Of a stretch of 64,000 nt of DNA, positions 19,173 through 29,571 are shown in pieces. The DNA is from a bacterium (GTDB lineage: Bacteria; Patescibacteriota; Saccharimonadia; Saccharimonadales; UBA4665). The stretch is taken from contig JAJZMX010000004.1 in assembly GCA_021848145.1 (NCBI GenBank), positions 1-64,000 of the forward strand, given 5' to 3'. A program made the translations under genes and the position numbers. The notes under the pieces are model-generated. The model saw nothing but the letters and a program-made list of their open reading frames with translations. It was not told the DNA's origin and did not search any database. Position 1 is the stretch's first letter. Every line of letters begins with the position of its first letter.

Positions 19173-19955
19173 GTGGCCTGTAGTAATATAGGATCAATGG
19201 ATATAGTTCTTAGGAGGTTAAAGCCTACAAAAGGCTTTTCTTCTCTAGCTCATAATTCGCTCCTAGCGGCATTGCCGCTGATAATATTTGCGCTTGTGCG
19301 TCTTAATGAGAGCCAATTTACCCAGCTGGCTATAATTCTTGTGGTTCTGAGTAAGTGGCGGATGTTTGCAGTAAGGCCAAGATTTTGGCCGGCAAATATT
19401 AGAGCAAATGCAGTTGACCTTATGGTGGGAATATCTGTAGTTCTATTTATGACCCATAGTGTTAACACCTGGGAGCAACTTGGTTGGGCGGTTGTTTATG
19501 GGGTTTGGCTTATCTTTATAAAACCAGCAACTTCTGATTTTATGATTTCCGTTCAGGCAGGGTTGGGGCAACTTAGTGCCCTTACTGCTTTGTATTTGTC
19601 TTGGGCTAACGGTCCACTTTATGGCTTGACGATAGCAACAGGAGTAATTTGCTATTTGGCTGCGAGACACTTCTATGACGCTTTTGATGAGAGCTATTCC
19701 CGACTTTTGAGCTATTTGTGGGGTTATTTTGCCGCGTCGTTGTCTTGGTTATTGGCCCACTGGTTATTGTATTATGGTGTATTTGCTCAGCCGACAATAC
19801 TTTTAACAATAATAGGATATGGAATCGGTACCATATATTACTGGGACCATAACGAAAAATTAAGTAAGTCAATCCAGAGACAATTAATATTGGTTATGGT
19901 TCTTATTGTTATGATTGTCATTATTTTCTCAGATTGGGGAAGTAAAGTAGTCTAG
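19173..19955 (+). CDS. Uncharacterised multi-pass integral membrane protein
   Basis: Multiple hydrophobic segments; no recognised motif. Confidence 0.7.
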   Translation: MACSNIGSMDIVLRRLKPTKGFSSLAHNSLLAALPLIIFALVRLNESQFTQLAIILVVLSKWRMFAVRPRFWPANIRANAVDLMVGISVVLFMTHSVNTWEQLGWAVVYGVWLIFIKPATSDFMISVQAGLGQLSALTALYLSWANGPLYGLTIATGVICYLAARHFYDAFDESYSRLLSYLWGYFAASLSWLLAHWLLYYGVFAQPTILLTIIGYGIGTIYYWDHNEKLSKSIQRQLILVMVLIVMIVIIFSDWGSKVV

Positions 19956-19975
19956 ACTTAAAAATTGAAAAAATT

Positions 19976-21271
19976 ATGGCGGATATTGATAAAGATCAGG
20001 ATAAATCTAATAGCGTAAGCACAAGACCGGATAAAAAGTATCGGGGTGGTAAGACCATTACCATTAATATTCCGAGAATACCCAGGATTCAGGTTAAGAA
20101 TTTACTAACTAAAGGTCAATGGGTATTTTTATTATTGGTACTTGTGGCTGGGATTGTTGGTGGTTTCTTTGGCGGTTGGATTGAATCTGCCGGCTACAAG
20201 GGCCAGCTCATAACTGCATCAACGAGTGGAGTTAATAAATTGTCTAATACTGACAACCAACTAGTTAGTGAAATTGCACAACGCCTAAGCCCGAGTGTAG
20301 TTAGTATTAAGGCAATTACCAATACTTCAAGCTCTAACTTTTTTGGATTTTCACAACCTATTCAGCAGACTTCTGAGGGTACGGGTATTATAATTTCGAG
20401 CAACGGATTAGTACTAACAAATCGTCATGTCGTGCCGGCTGGGACTACTTCCGTAAGCATTACTTTGAGTAATGGCACTACGCTTAATGATGTGTCTGTT
20501 GTAGGTCGAACTTCTACCTCGGATACCCTGGATATAGCAATCCTAAAGATAAAGAATGCTCAAGGCCAAAAACTTACTCCAGCCGTACTAGGGGATTCAA
20601 GTGACGTTAAGGTTGGTGATGGAGTAGTTGCAATCGGGAATGCACTTGGGCAATTTCAAAACACAGTGACTAGCGGGATTATTTCTGGTTATGGGAGAAA
20701 CCTTTCAGCCAGCTCTTCTGGTGGAGGCAGCCTAGGGTTAAGTAGTGGTAGTAGTGAAAACCTAACGGATATGTTTCAGACTGACGCTGCTATCAACGAA
20801 GGCAATTCCGGAGGTCCATTAGTTAATCTTAATGGTCAGGTTATTGGAGTAAACACGGCTATAGCCAGTAATTCGCAAAATATAGGTTTTGCTATACCAA
20901 TAAATGAGGTAAAAGGCCTCATAAAAGAGGTTTTGCTGACAGGAAAGTTTGAACGCCCATTTTTAGGCGTGCGCTTTGTATTACTAAACAGTCAATTGGC
21001 TAAGCACTATAAACTGAATGTAACGCACGGGGCTTATATACCAAAAAATAGCGGTTCCAGTTCTCCAATAGTACATGGAAGTGCCGCGGCAAAAGCCGGG
21101 CTGAAACCGGGGGATGTCATCCTTTCCGTAGATAATGTCAAGATAGACCAATACCATGACCTTACTACCTTAATAGACCAGTATGAACCGGGTACAAAAA
21201 TAACCCTAAAGGTTCAAAGAGGAACACGAATAAAGACTATCAACGCTACTTTAGGCAAGATATCTTCTTAA
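19976..21271 (+). CDS. HtrA/DegP-like trypsin-family serine protease with PDZ domain
   Basis: LVLTNRHVV, DTLDIAILKI, NEGNSGGPLVNLNGQVIGVNTA, PDZ GLKPGDVILSVDN. Confidence 0.94.
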   Translation: MADIDKDQDKSNSVSTRPDKKYRGGKTITINIPRIPRIQVKNLLTKGQWVFLLLVLVAGIVGGFFGGWIESAGYKGQLITASTSGVNKLSNTDNQLVSEIAQRLSPSVVSIKAITNTSSSNFFGFSQPIQQTSEGTGIIISSNGLVLTNRHVVPAGTTSVSITLSNGTTLNDVSVVGRTSTSDTLDIAILKIKNAQGQKLTPAVLGDSSDVKVGDGVVAIGNALGQFQNTVTSGIISGYGRNLSASSSGGGSLGLSSGSSENLTDMFQTDAAINEGNSGGPLVNLNGQVIGVNTAIASNSQNIGFAIPINEVKGLIKEVLLTGKFERPFLGVRFVLLNSQLAKHYKLNVTHGAYIPKNSGSSSPIVHGSAAAKAGLKPGDVILSVDNVKIDQYHDLTTLIDQYEPGTKITLKVQRGTRIKTINATLGKISS

Positions 21272-22089
21272 GCTTTGAATATCTGGATAAAATCGTTAGT
21301 TTTAACTAATCCGTAACCTGCTGACCTTGCTAGGGCTGTTAATTTTTTGTGCTGAGGGGGCATTGATTCCGTGAGTATCCAAGAAGGTTTTCTATCTAAC
21401 TCTCTTATCTGAATAAAGAAGCGACGATAAACTGTAAGACCGTCTTTTCCACCATATATAGCTCGTTTTGGCTCTCTCATTGCTGGTGGGTTTATGTACC
21501 AATCTTGGGGTACGTAAGGTAGATTAGCAACAATAACTGCTTTACTGTTCCAGGTTTGTTTAGGAATAGGATTTATTAAATTTCCTTCAAAAAAATTGAT
21601 GTTAGTTTCATGTAGTTTTGCGTTTTTTAGGGCTACTTTAATGCTGGACTTTGAGTTATCTGTTGCATAGGCATTAATAGTTGGATTTTCAAGTTTTAGG
21701 TTAATTATTAATGCACCTGATCCAGTTCCAACATCAATAACCGAAATAATTTCAGAGTATTGCTTAATAATTGATGTTGCTTCCTCAATAATTGCTTCAC
21801 TTTCCGGTCTTGGTTCAAGTACATGGTGGTTGACTATAAAATCCCTTGCATAAAATTCTGTTTTTCCTCTTATATAAGCTAAAGGATAATGTTTTGTTCG
21901 TTGCCTAATTTGTTTCTTAAATTCTGTTAAGTTGGAAGGAGTGATTTCCTTGTCGGGATAAGTAAGTATCTGTGCTCGATCCAATCCTGTATTGTCTTCA
22001 AGCAAAACTAGCGAATCTAGACGTGCTGTGCTAATGTTATTTGCTTCAAGCAGACTCATTGCCCAGTCTAGGGCTTGTTTGTTGGTCAT
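21268..22089 (-). CDS. prmC: Peptide chain release factor N5-glutamine methyltransferase
   Basis: EPRPESEAIIEEA, VIDVGTGSGALIINL, VANLPYVP; next to prfA. Confidence 0.9.
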   Translation of the reverse strand: MTNKQALDWAMSLLEANNISTARLDSLVLLEDNTGLDRAQILTYPDKEITPSNLTEFKKQIRQRTKHYPLAYIRGKTEFYARDFIVNHHVLEPRPESEAIIEEATSIIKQYSEIISVIDVGTGSGALIINLKLENPTINAYATDNSKSSIKVALKNAKLHETNINFFEGNLINPIPKQTWNSKAVIVANLPYVPQDWYINPPAMREPKRAIYGGKDGLTVYRRFFIQIRELDRKPSWILTESMPPQHKKLTALARSAGYGLVKTNDFIQIFKA

Positions 22090-22091
22090 GC

Positions 22092-23150
22092 TTAGGATTC
22101 CTGAGTTATGAGCTCGTGTTCTGCCTGTTGCAGGCTTGAGATAAGATCGTCAATTTCACCATTCAAGGCGCCATTAATATTACTGCGTGAATAGTTAATT
22201 CGGTGGTCGGTAATCCTATCTTGCGGAAAATTATATGTTCTTATCTTTTCGCTTCGATCACCACTTCCTATAAGCTGCCTTCTAGCTTCAGACAGTTGTT
22301 TTTGCTCTTCTTCAATTTTCCGCTGCAAAAGTCTGCTCCTTAAGATGCTCATGGCCTTGGCGCGGTTCTTAATTTGTGACTTTTCGTCTTGGTTGGATAC
22401 AACAAGTCCAGTTGGTATGTGAGTGATTCGTACTGCCGAATCTGTAGTATTAACACTCTGTCCACCATGCCCACTACTCCTGTAGACGTCTATTTTAAGA
22501 TCTGAAGGGTTAATTTCGACATCTGATTCTTCTGCTTCTGGTAAAACCGCTACTGTTGTGGTTGATGTGTGGATTCTGCCTTGGCTTTCAGTAACTGGTA
22601 CACGTTGAACCCTGTGTACTCCTGCTTCATACTTAAGGTTCTTATATGCGTCTTTACCGGACACTCCAAAAACAATCTCTTTAAAACCACCTACTTCATT
22701 AGCATTTTCGTTTATTAACTCAACCTTATAGCCATGGTTTTCAGCCCATCTACTGTACATTCGGAATAAATCACCGGCGAACAGGCTAGATTCATCACCG
22801 CCGGCTGCAGCCCTTATTTCTATAATGACGTCTCGGCTATCGTTAGGGTCAGGAGGGGTAACTGCACGGGCAATTTTCAATTCAATTTTTTCTAGGTTGG
22901 GTTCTAATTCTGCTATTTCTTCCTCCGCCATTTGCTGGATGTCTTTGTCTCGGTTAACTCTTAGTTCCTTGGCTTCACTTAAGGCCTTTTGGATTCTAGA
23001 ACGTTCATCATAGAGACCGACTAGTTCAGTTAGTTCACTACGTCTTTTCGCAAGGCTAGGATATTCGCTGCTGCCGTATACATTCTGGTCAGACAGCCGT
23101 TGATCAATGAATACTAGCTCGTCCCTTAATTCTTTCTCTCTTTGATCCAT
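22092..23150 (-). CDS. prfA: Peptide chain release factor 1
   Basis: [49 protein letters not shown]. Confidence 0.96.
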   Translation of the reverse strand: MDQREKELRDELVFIDQRLSDQNVYGSSEYPSLAKRRSELTELVGLYDERSRIQKALSEAKELRVNRDKDIQQMAEEEIAELEPNLEKIELKIARAVTPPDPNDSRDVIIEIRAAAGGDESSLFAGDLFRMYSRWAENHGYKVELINENANEVGGFKEIVFGVSGKDAYKNLKYEAGVHRVQRVPVTESQGRIHTSTTTVAVLPEAEESDVEINPSDLKIDVYRSSGHGGQSVNTTDSAVRITHIPTGLVVSNQDEKSQIKNRAKAMSILRSRLLQRKIEEEQKQLSEARRQLIGSGDRSEKIRTYNFPQDRITDHRINYSRSNINGALNGEIDDLISSLQQAEHELITQES

Positions 23151-23220
23151 AAACTTATTTTACCAACGAAGAATAAAAAACAGACAACCATTAGCACAAG
23201 GTTATCTGTAAAGTTAATAT

Positions 23221-23556
23221 TTACGCGTCTACTTTAGACTCTTCTTTTTTAGTAGCTTTACGCTTGGCTTGTTTTTTTGCTGCATTAACTCTTCGTTCCT
23301 TGGCTTCTTGTGCTGCAGCAGTTCGCGCCTTGAACTTGTCTACACGACCCTCAATGTCTAAAATCTTTTCTTCCCCCGTAAAGAATGGGTGAGATGCAGA
23401 ACTTACATGAACCTTGATTAACGGATATTCATTACCGTCTTCCCATTTTGTAGTGTCTTCGGTTACGGCAGTAGAACGGGTTAATATACGAAAACCATTA
23501 TTAAGGTCTTCAAAAACCACTAAGCGATAGTTTTCAGGATGTAATTCCTTCTTCAT
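23221..23556 (-). CDS. rpmE2: 50S ribosomal protein L31 (type B-like, no CXXC)
   Basis: [29 protein letters not shown]...[23 protein letters not shown]. Confidence 0.88.
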   Translation of the reverse strand: MKKELHPENYRLVVFEDLNNGFRILTRSTAVTEDTTKWEDGNEYPLIKVHVSSASHPFFTGEEKILDIEGRVDKFKARTAAAQEAKERRVNAAKKQAKRKATKKEESKVDA

Positions 23557-23714
23557 AACAGGTTCACAATATATATGTTTAAGTACAGATTGGCAAGTAG
23601 TTTATATATATGTTGGAAATATGCCCCTGTTTGAGATATGTGGTAGAGATGAAGTTTATCTTTGTAAAATATAAAGTTAACTGTTATTATATTGCCGTTA
23701 TTAATGAATCAAGC

Positions 23715-23800
23715 TAGTTTTGGCGGTTCTCTCCTAGGAGCGGTAGCTTTACACTCTAGAGAGCGATGCTAGCTGAAGATAAGCCAAGAACCGTGGCAAG
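23715..23800 (+). promoter_or_regulatory. Structured leader upstream of rpsB
   Basis: CGGTTCT (23724-23730) pairs with AGAACCG (23787-23793); internal CTCTAGAG palindrome. Confidence 0.4.
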
Positions 23801-23814
23801 GAAGGATTTTAAGT

Positions 23815-24549
23815 ATGTCTACAAACATTGACATGAAGCAGTTGTTGGAGGCTGGAGCTCACTTTGGGCATAAAACTAGTCGTTGGCACCCAAAGATGGC
23901 GCCATACATTCATTCAAAGCGTTCGGGGGTTCACATAATTGACCTATCTAAGACGGTAGAAAGTATAGAAATTGCATTAAATTTTATTAGCGACACTACG
24001 GCTTCTGGTAAGCAGGTTTTATTGGTTGGTACTAAACGACAGGCAAAAGACATTATTAAAGATGCTGCAATTGCAACTAAGCAGCCGTTCGTTACTGAAC
24101 GTTGGTTAGGTGGCATGCTTACCAACTGGAACACAATTGGCGGAAGGGTTAAGCACCTTAAGGATCTTGAGATGCGAATGGAAAGCGGAGAGCTTGCTAA
24201 CCGTTACAGCAAACTCGAAGTTCAACGCTACCAGGAAGAAATTGATGAGCTAAATCGGCTTTATGGCGGCATCAAGAACCTTAACGGCAAGCCTGGTGCT
24301 CTCTTTGTAGTTGACATTTTAACAGAGGCTAACGCCGTTAGGGAAGCTAATAGGATTAATGTGCCAGTCGTGGCAGTTGTCGATAGTAATGCAGACCCGA
24401 CCTTAGTAAAGTATCCAATTCCAGCGAACGACGATGCAATTAAAACTATAGAACTTTTGACGGGTTATGTTCGTCAGGCTATAGAAGAGGGTATGGCTAG
24501 AAGAGACAAGAAGCAGCAGACAGCAAAGAGCGAAGCGAAGGAGGCATAA
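23815..24549 (+). CDS. rpsB: 30S ribosomal protein S2
   Basis: LLEAGAHFGHKTSRWHPKMAPYIHSKRSGVHIIDL; WLGGMLTNW. Confidence 0.97.
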   Translation: MSTNIDMKQLLEAGAHFGHKTSRWHPKMAPYIHSKRSGVHIIDLSKTVESIEIALNFISDTTASGKQVLLVGTKRQAKDIIKDAAIATKQPFVTERWLGGMLTNWNTIGGRVKHLKDLEMRMESGELANRYSKLEVQRYQEEIDELNRLYGGIKNLNGKPGALFVVDILTEANAVREANRINVPVVAVVDSNADPTLVKYPIPANDDAIKTIELLTGYVRQAIEEGMARRDKKQQTAKSEAKEA

Positions 24550-25146
24550 GTGGCTATCGATATATCTCAAGTCAAACGACTTAAAGACTTAACTGGAGTA
24601 GGTCTTACTGATGCCAAGGCGGCACTAGAGGCTGCTGGCGGCGATTTCGACAAGGCGCTGAAAGAAATGCGAACCAAAGGTCTAACTAAGGCAGAAAAGC
24701 GAAGTGAGCGCGTTGCTACGGCAGGAGTAATCGGTACATATAATCACGACAATCGTATCGGAGTTATAGTCGAAATTAATTGTGAAACAGATTTTGTTGC
24801 CAGGAATGATATTTTTACTGGCTTAGTTAAGGACGTCGCTATGCATATTGCAGCTTCTAATCCACAGTACCTTAGCCGAGAAGATGTTCCAGAAGCTGAT
24901 GTTAAGCAGATCGAAGAAGAGTTGAAGCAAAAAGCTGAAAATGAAGGTAAACCAAAGGATATGGTTGCCAAGATTATCGGCGGACAGCTGGACAAATATT
25001 TCTCTGAACGCTGCTTAATGAGCCAACCTTTTGTTAAAAACCCGGATGTCACGGTTGAAGAGTACGTTAAGGAACATAATGCCAGGTTGGGCGAAAATAT
25101 AGTTGTAAGCAGGTTTCACCGATTAGCACTTGGCGAAGGCGTATAG
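24550..25146 (+). CDS. tsf: Elongation factor Ts
   Basis: VKRLKDLTGVGLTDAKAALEAAGGDFDKA; EINCETDFVARND; GTG start directly after rpsB stop. Confidence 0.97.
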   Translation: MAIDISQVKRLKDLTGVGLTDAKAALEAAGGDFDKALKEMRTKGLTKAEKRSERVATAGVIGTYNHDNRIGVIVEINCETDFVARNDIFTGLVKDVAMHIAASNPQYLSREDVPEADVKQIEEELKQKAENEGKPKDMVAKIIGGQLDKYFSERCLMSQPFVKNPDVTVEEYVKEHNARLGENIVVSRFHRLALGEGV

Positions 25147-25160
25147 TCTAGAATATAACT

Positions 25161-25724
25161 ATGAACCCCTCAAATGTAACTAAACAGGCAGAAACAGCTT
25201 TTGAAGCAGCCCTAGAGCATTTAAAGAATGAACTTACACGTTTAAGGACCGGTAGGGCTCATCCCGGGATGCTTGATTCAGTTATGGTTGAGGCCTATGG
25301 AACACAGATGCCGATTCATCAAGTTGGTACAGTTGCTGCCCCCGAATCTCAGTTATTACAGATCACTCCCTATGACCCAAACAATCTACAAGCAATAGCT
25401 ACAGCAATAAGAAATAACCAATCACTAGGCTTTAATCCAAGTGACGACGGTCGGGTAGTAAGAGTCCAGATACCTCCTTTGACTGAAGAAAGAAGGCGGG
25501 AAATCGCCAAACAGATTAGCGAAAAAGTTGAAGAAGCCTTAATAAGAATGCGGAATTCAAGGCATGAAGCGATTCGCCAGTTAGATAGCGCCAAGAAGGA
25601 TAAACAGATTAGTGAAGACGATGCACGCCGAAGTGAGAAATCCATAGACGAAAGTTTTAACCACTTTCGTGACCTTATGGATTCAGCAGCTAAAGCTAAA
25701 GAAAGCGAAATATTAACCATTTAA
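25161..25724 (+). CDS. frr: Ribosome recycling factor
   Basis: ALEHLKNELTRLRTGRAHPGMLD; PPLTEERRREIAKQI. Confidence 0.96.
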   Translation: MNPSNVTKQAETAFEAALEHLKNELTRLRTGRAHPGMLDSVMVEAYGTQMPIHQVGTVAAPESQLLQITPYDPNNLQAIATAIRNNQSLGFNPSDDGRVVRVQIPPLTEERRREIAKQISEKVEEALIRMRNSRHEAIRQLDSAKKDKQISEDDARRSEKSIDESFNHFRDLMDSAAKAKESEILTI

Positions 25725-25767
25725 ATTTAAGCAAAAGATCAACACTACTAAGGTATAATCTGTATAT

Positions 25768-26937
25768 ATGTCGGTCCTCATATTAATTGTTGGGATTCTC
25801 CTATTTATTGTCTTGATTATTACCCACGAATTGGGGCATTTCTTGGTGGCTCGTCGAAATGGCGTAGTGCCAGAGGAATTTGGTATCTTTTTCCCGCCAA
25901 GATTGTATAAGCGAAAAACAAAAGAGGGCTGGGTTTTCTCCATAAATTTGTTGCCTTTGGGAGGTTTCGTAAAACTAAAAGGCGAGCATGACACTGACAT
26001 AGGAGAGGGTAGTTTTGGTGCCGCTACAACTTGGGTTAAGACCAAAATAATGGTAGCGGGTGTATTCATGAATTTCATAACTGCAGTCTTCTTGCTTACG
26101 ATTTTGGCATGGATAGGCTTACCCCAATTAATTCCCGGGCAGTTTGATGTAAAGAGTGCCAGTCATATATCTAAACAAGAGGTATTGGTTACTTACGTAG
26201 AGCCTCATAGCCCAGCTTCGTCGATAGGCATTAAACCTGAAAACCAGATAGTAGCTATAGGTTTACCCGGGCATTTAGAAACGATCAAGGATACAGCGCA
26301 ACTGTTTAATGCCACTAAGGCTGATGCCGGCAAGACAGTTAGAATTGTGTATAAGGCTAATGGCAATTCTCTGACTAAAGAAGTTAAGCTGCAAACTGCT
26401 GCTGTCGTTAAAGCAAGCCAGAGCACTAAGCATCCTAAGGGGTACTTAGGGGTTTCTCCTGCGCCTTTAGTTATGAAACAATTCAGTTGGTGGGGAGGAC
26501 CCGTTGAAGCAATTGGCTTGACAGGCCAAGTGATTAAATTAACGTTTGTTGGGCTAGGTCATGCCCTTTACGGTCTAGGGAAAATTATAGTTGGCTTTGT
26601 GAGTGGAAATTCCCACGTTCGGGAACAGGGACAAAAAACTGCCTCCTCTCAAGTAACTGGACCGGTCGGTATATTTGTAATCTTAAAGGATGGGAGTGTG
26701 CTCGGTTACCAATACATGTTGTTCATTATTGCTATAGTTGCTCTAACATTAGCAATAATGAATATATTGCCGATACCGGCTCTTGATGGGGGTCGCTTAT
26801 GGATGATGCTTATTAGTCGTGGTATTGGTATGCCTATTAGTGCGGCTATTGAAGAGACTATTAACGCCATTGGTATGTTTGTACTATTGGCATTAATCGC
26901 TTTAGTAACAATGGTTGACGTACATCGTTTCCTGTAA
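25768..26937 (+). CDS. rseP: RIP metalloprotease (M50, RseP-like)
   Basis: THELGHFLVARRNGV, PDZ-like region, NILPIPALDGGRL. Confidence 0.92.
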   Translation: MSVLILIVGILLFIVLIITHELGHFLVARRNGVVPEEFGIFFPPRLYKRKTKEGWVFSINLLPLGGFVKLKGEHDTDIGEGSFGAATTWVKTKIMVAGVFMNFITAVFLLTILAWIGLPQLIPGQFDVKSASHISKQEVLVTYVEPHSPASSIGIKPENQIVAIGLPGHLETIKDTAQLFNATKADAGKTVRIVYKANGNSLTKEVKLQTAAVVKASQSTKHPKGYLGVSPAPLVMKQFSWWGGPVEAIGLTGQVIKLTFVGLGHALYGLGKIIVGFVSGNSHVREQGQKTASSQVTGPVGIFVILKDGSVLGYQYMLFIIAIVALTLAIMNILPIPALDGGRLWMMLISRGIGMPISAAIEETINAIGMFVLLALIALVTMVDVHRFL

Positions 26938-26940
26938 ATT

Positions 26941-27741
26941 ATGGCTAACAAAACTCCTACAAAAACAAAAAAAAACGATTTATCTCCAAAACCATGGGAA
27001 CGCTTGCCGAAATGGTTATTGCCTTTTGCGCTGATACTTGTTGTTGCTCTGATTTATTTCATTAGCCAATATGCCGCCGACATATTGCTGTCAATTTATG
27101 CAGCTCTTATGGGGTGGAGTGCGGCGCATGCCAACCAGTGGCTAGCAAGTTCTATTACCGCTCAATTTTTTTATATTCTTCTATTTGAGGTTTTTACTGT
27201 CGGCCTGCTCTACCTGATATTTAAACACTATAACAAGTCACTGAAATCAATCGGCTTAAAGCGTCCGAGATTGAAAGATCCACTTTACGCTATCATAGCT
27301 TATCCGGTTTATTTAATTATTTACTTAATTGTTATAGGTATAGTTACTCATTTAATTCCGAGCTTTAACGTAAGCCAATCACAGAATATTGGATTTAACT
27401 CTGTGCATGGTGTTTACCAGCTGGTATTAACATTTATTAGTCTAGTTATATTGCCGCCGATTGCTGAAGAGATACTTTTTAGGGGTTTTCTATTTGAGGG
27501 CTTAAAGAAATCTATGCCGGTAGCCTATGCAGGAATTTTGACTAGTGCAATATTCGCCGCAGCTCATTTGCCGGAAGGAGTGTCGTCGCTTTTTTGGATA
27601 GGCGCTATAGATGTGTTTATATTGAGCTTGGTATTAGTATATTTGAAGCAGAAGACTAAAAGCCTTATCCCTGGCATGATCTTGCACGCAATAAAGAACC
27701 TAGTGGCATTCATTAGTCTGTTTTTACTGACAAACCGTTAA
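26941..27741 (+). CDS. CPBP-family intramembrane metalloprotease
   Basis: PPIAEEILFRGFLFEGLKK (EExxxR), SAIFAAAHLPEG, GMILHAIKNLVAF. Confidence 0.9.
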   Translation: MANKTPTKTKKNDLSPKPWERLPKWLLPFALILVVALIYFISQYAADILLSIYAALMGWSAAHANQWLASSITAQFFYILLFEVFTVGLLYLIFKHYNKSLKSIGLKRPRLKDPLYAIIAYPVYLIIYLIVIGIVTHLIPSFNVSQSQNIGFNSVHGVYQLVLTFISLVILPPIAEEILFRGFLFEGLKKSMPVAYAGILTSAIFAAAHLPEGVSSLFWIGAIDVFILSLVLVYLKQKTKSLIPGMILHAIKNLVAFISLFLLTNR

Positions 27742-27760
27742 TGTACAATAATCTTAATCT

Positions 27761-29002
27761 ATGCGTTTAAGCCAATCATTATTCAAAACAACAAAAACTA
27801 TCCCTGGAGACGAACAAGCTAAGAATGCCAAATTGCTTATACAGGCAGGCTTTGTGTATAAGGAGATGGCCGGAGTTTACGCATACCTACCGCTAGGACT
27901 AAGGGTTTTGGAAAATATCAAAGAAGTTATTAGGTCAGAGATGAATGACCTTGGAGCTAGTGAATTGTTAATGACTTCTTTGCAGCCAAAAGATACTTGG
28001 GAAATGACCGGTCGCTGGGATGACGAGACCGTGGATGTCTGGTTCAAGAGCAAGCTGAAAAACGGAACAGAAATAGGTTTTGGTTGGAGCCATGAAGAGG
28101 CACTAATGCTACTTATTAGTAAATTTGTGCACAGTTATCGTGATTTACCTGGGGGAGTTTACCAATTCCAGACTAAGTTAAGAAATGAACTTAGATCAAA
28201 AAGTGGGCTTCTGAGAGGCAGGGAATTTTTAATGAAGGATATGTACCACTTTTCCCGAAGCCAAGAAGAGCTTGATGAGTTTTATGAGAGGGCGAAACAA
28301 GCATATCTTAATGTATATGCAAAGCTTGGGTTGGGGGAGAATACATTTCTTACTTTTGCCTCTGGCGGCGCGTTTACACAATTTAGCCATGAATTTCAAA
28401 CTGTTCTTAGGGATGGTGAGGATACAATTTATCTAGACAGAGCAAAAAAACTAGCTATAAACCAAGAGGTTTATACGGATGAAGTAATAGCACAACTTGG
28501 ATTGAAAAAAGAAGATTTAGAGGAAGTTCGTGCTTCTGAGGTTGGAAATATTTTTAACTTTGGTAGCGTTAAGGGTGAACAAATGAGTGTTCAATTTAGC
28601 GATGAATCCGGAAATCGTAAGCCGGTGTTCCTTAGTTCGTACGGGATAGGAGTTAGCCGTTTAATGGGTGTTATGGCAGAGCTATTCAATGATAATCGTG
28701 GCTTAGTTTGGCCAAAGCAAATTGCACCTGCAAAGGTATATTTAATAGCGATTGGTGACGAAAAAGCCACAAATGCCGCTGAGGATCTGTATAATATATT
28801 GACAGAGCGGGGAGTTGCGGTAATATATGATGACCGTGATGTTCGTGCGGGAGAAAAGTTCGCAGATGCTGATCTGATGGGTATACCCTGGCGGGTAGTC
28901 GCAAACAATCAAGCCCAAGCGGACGGATACGAAATTAAAGATCGAATTGAAAATACTCCTAAGCATATGAATGCCCAGGCCTTAGTAAAACTTGTGGCCT
29001 AG
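27761..29002 (+). CDS. proS: Prolyl-tRNA synthetase, short form without INS domain
   Basis: LLIQAGFVYKEMAGVYAYLPLGLRV; REFLMKDMYHF; YGIGVSRLMGVMAE; 413 aa. Confidence 0.93.
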   Translation: MRLSQSLFKTTKTIPGDEQAKNAKLLIQAGFVYKEMAGVYAYLPLGLRVLENIKEVIRSEMNDLGASELLMTSLQPKDTWEMTGRWDDETVDVWFKSKLKNGTEIGFGWSHEEALMLLISKFVHSYRDLPGGVYQFQTKLRNELRSKSGLLRGREFLMKDMYHFSRSQEELDEFYERAKQAYLNVYAKLGLGENTFLTFASGGAFTQFSHEFQTVLRDGEDTIYLDRAKKLAINQEVYTDEVIAQLGLKKEDLEEVRASEVGNIFNFGSVKGEQMSVQFSDESGNRKPVFLSSYGIGVSRLMGVMAELFNDNRGLVWPKQIAPAKVYLIAIGDEKATNAAEDLYNILTERGVAVIYDDRDVRAGEKFADADLMGIPWRVVANNQAQADGYEIKDRIENTPKHMNAQALVKLVA

Positions 29003-29048
29003 GAGTGTAACAGTCCTCAAATTAAACGGGCTAGAAAGGTATAAGTCT

Positions 29049-29516
29049 ATGGTAGTAAAGAAGACGTTTCGGCTTACTAAAGATGGAATAGCAGAATTAG
29101 AAAAGGAATTAGAAGATCTAATTGCTGAACGTGCTGAAATTGCTGAGAGTATTAAAGCTGCCCGAGAATTTGGCGATCTAGCAGAGAATAGTGAATACCA
29201 GTCTGCTCGTGCCGCCCAAGAGCGTAATGAATCGCGCATAGCTGAAATTGAACATATTCTACAGAACGTTGAAGTTATTAAAGCCCCTAAGGGATCTGCA
29301 AAGGTACAGCTAGGATCAAGGGTGAAACTGAAATGTGATGATGGTAGTTTTAAAGAATTCCAGATCGTCGGCACAGTAGAGGCTGACCCTTTGAATGGCA
29401 AAATAAGCGACGAATCACCAATTGGTCGTGCTCTTCTTGGCAGACATGAAAACGATGAAGTAGAGATTAAATCAGGACCCGAGAACCTGAAATATAAAAT
29501 CGTTGACGTGGCTTAA
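29049..29516 (+). CDS. greA: Transcription elongation factor GreA
   Basis: FRLTKDGIAELEKELEDL...AREFGDLAENSEYQSAR; ATG 29049 preferred over upstream in-frame start. Confidence 0.94.
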   Translation: MVVKKTFRLTKDGIAELEKELEDLIAERAEIAESIKAAREFGDLAENSEYQSARAAQERNESRIAEIEHILQNVEVIKAPKGSAKVQLGSRVKLKCDDGSFKEFQIVGTVEADPLNGKISDESPIGRALLGRHENDEVEIKSGPENLKYKIVDVA

Positions 29517-29571
29517 GCTAGCGCTTAAGTAACATCTAAGGCTATACTATTAGCTGTTAGTTTTAAATTTC

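Noticed and set aside
21266-21272. Overlapping stop codons of convergent htrA-like gene and prmC in TTAA
   Set aside because: A neat shared stop but common in compact genomes; no further significance
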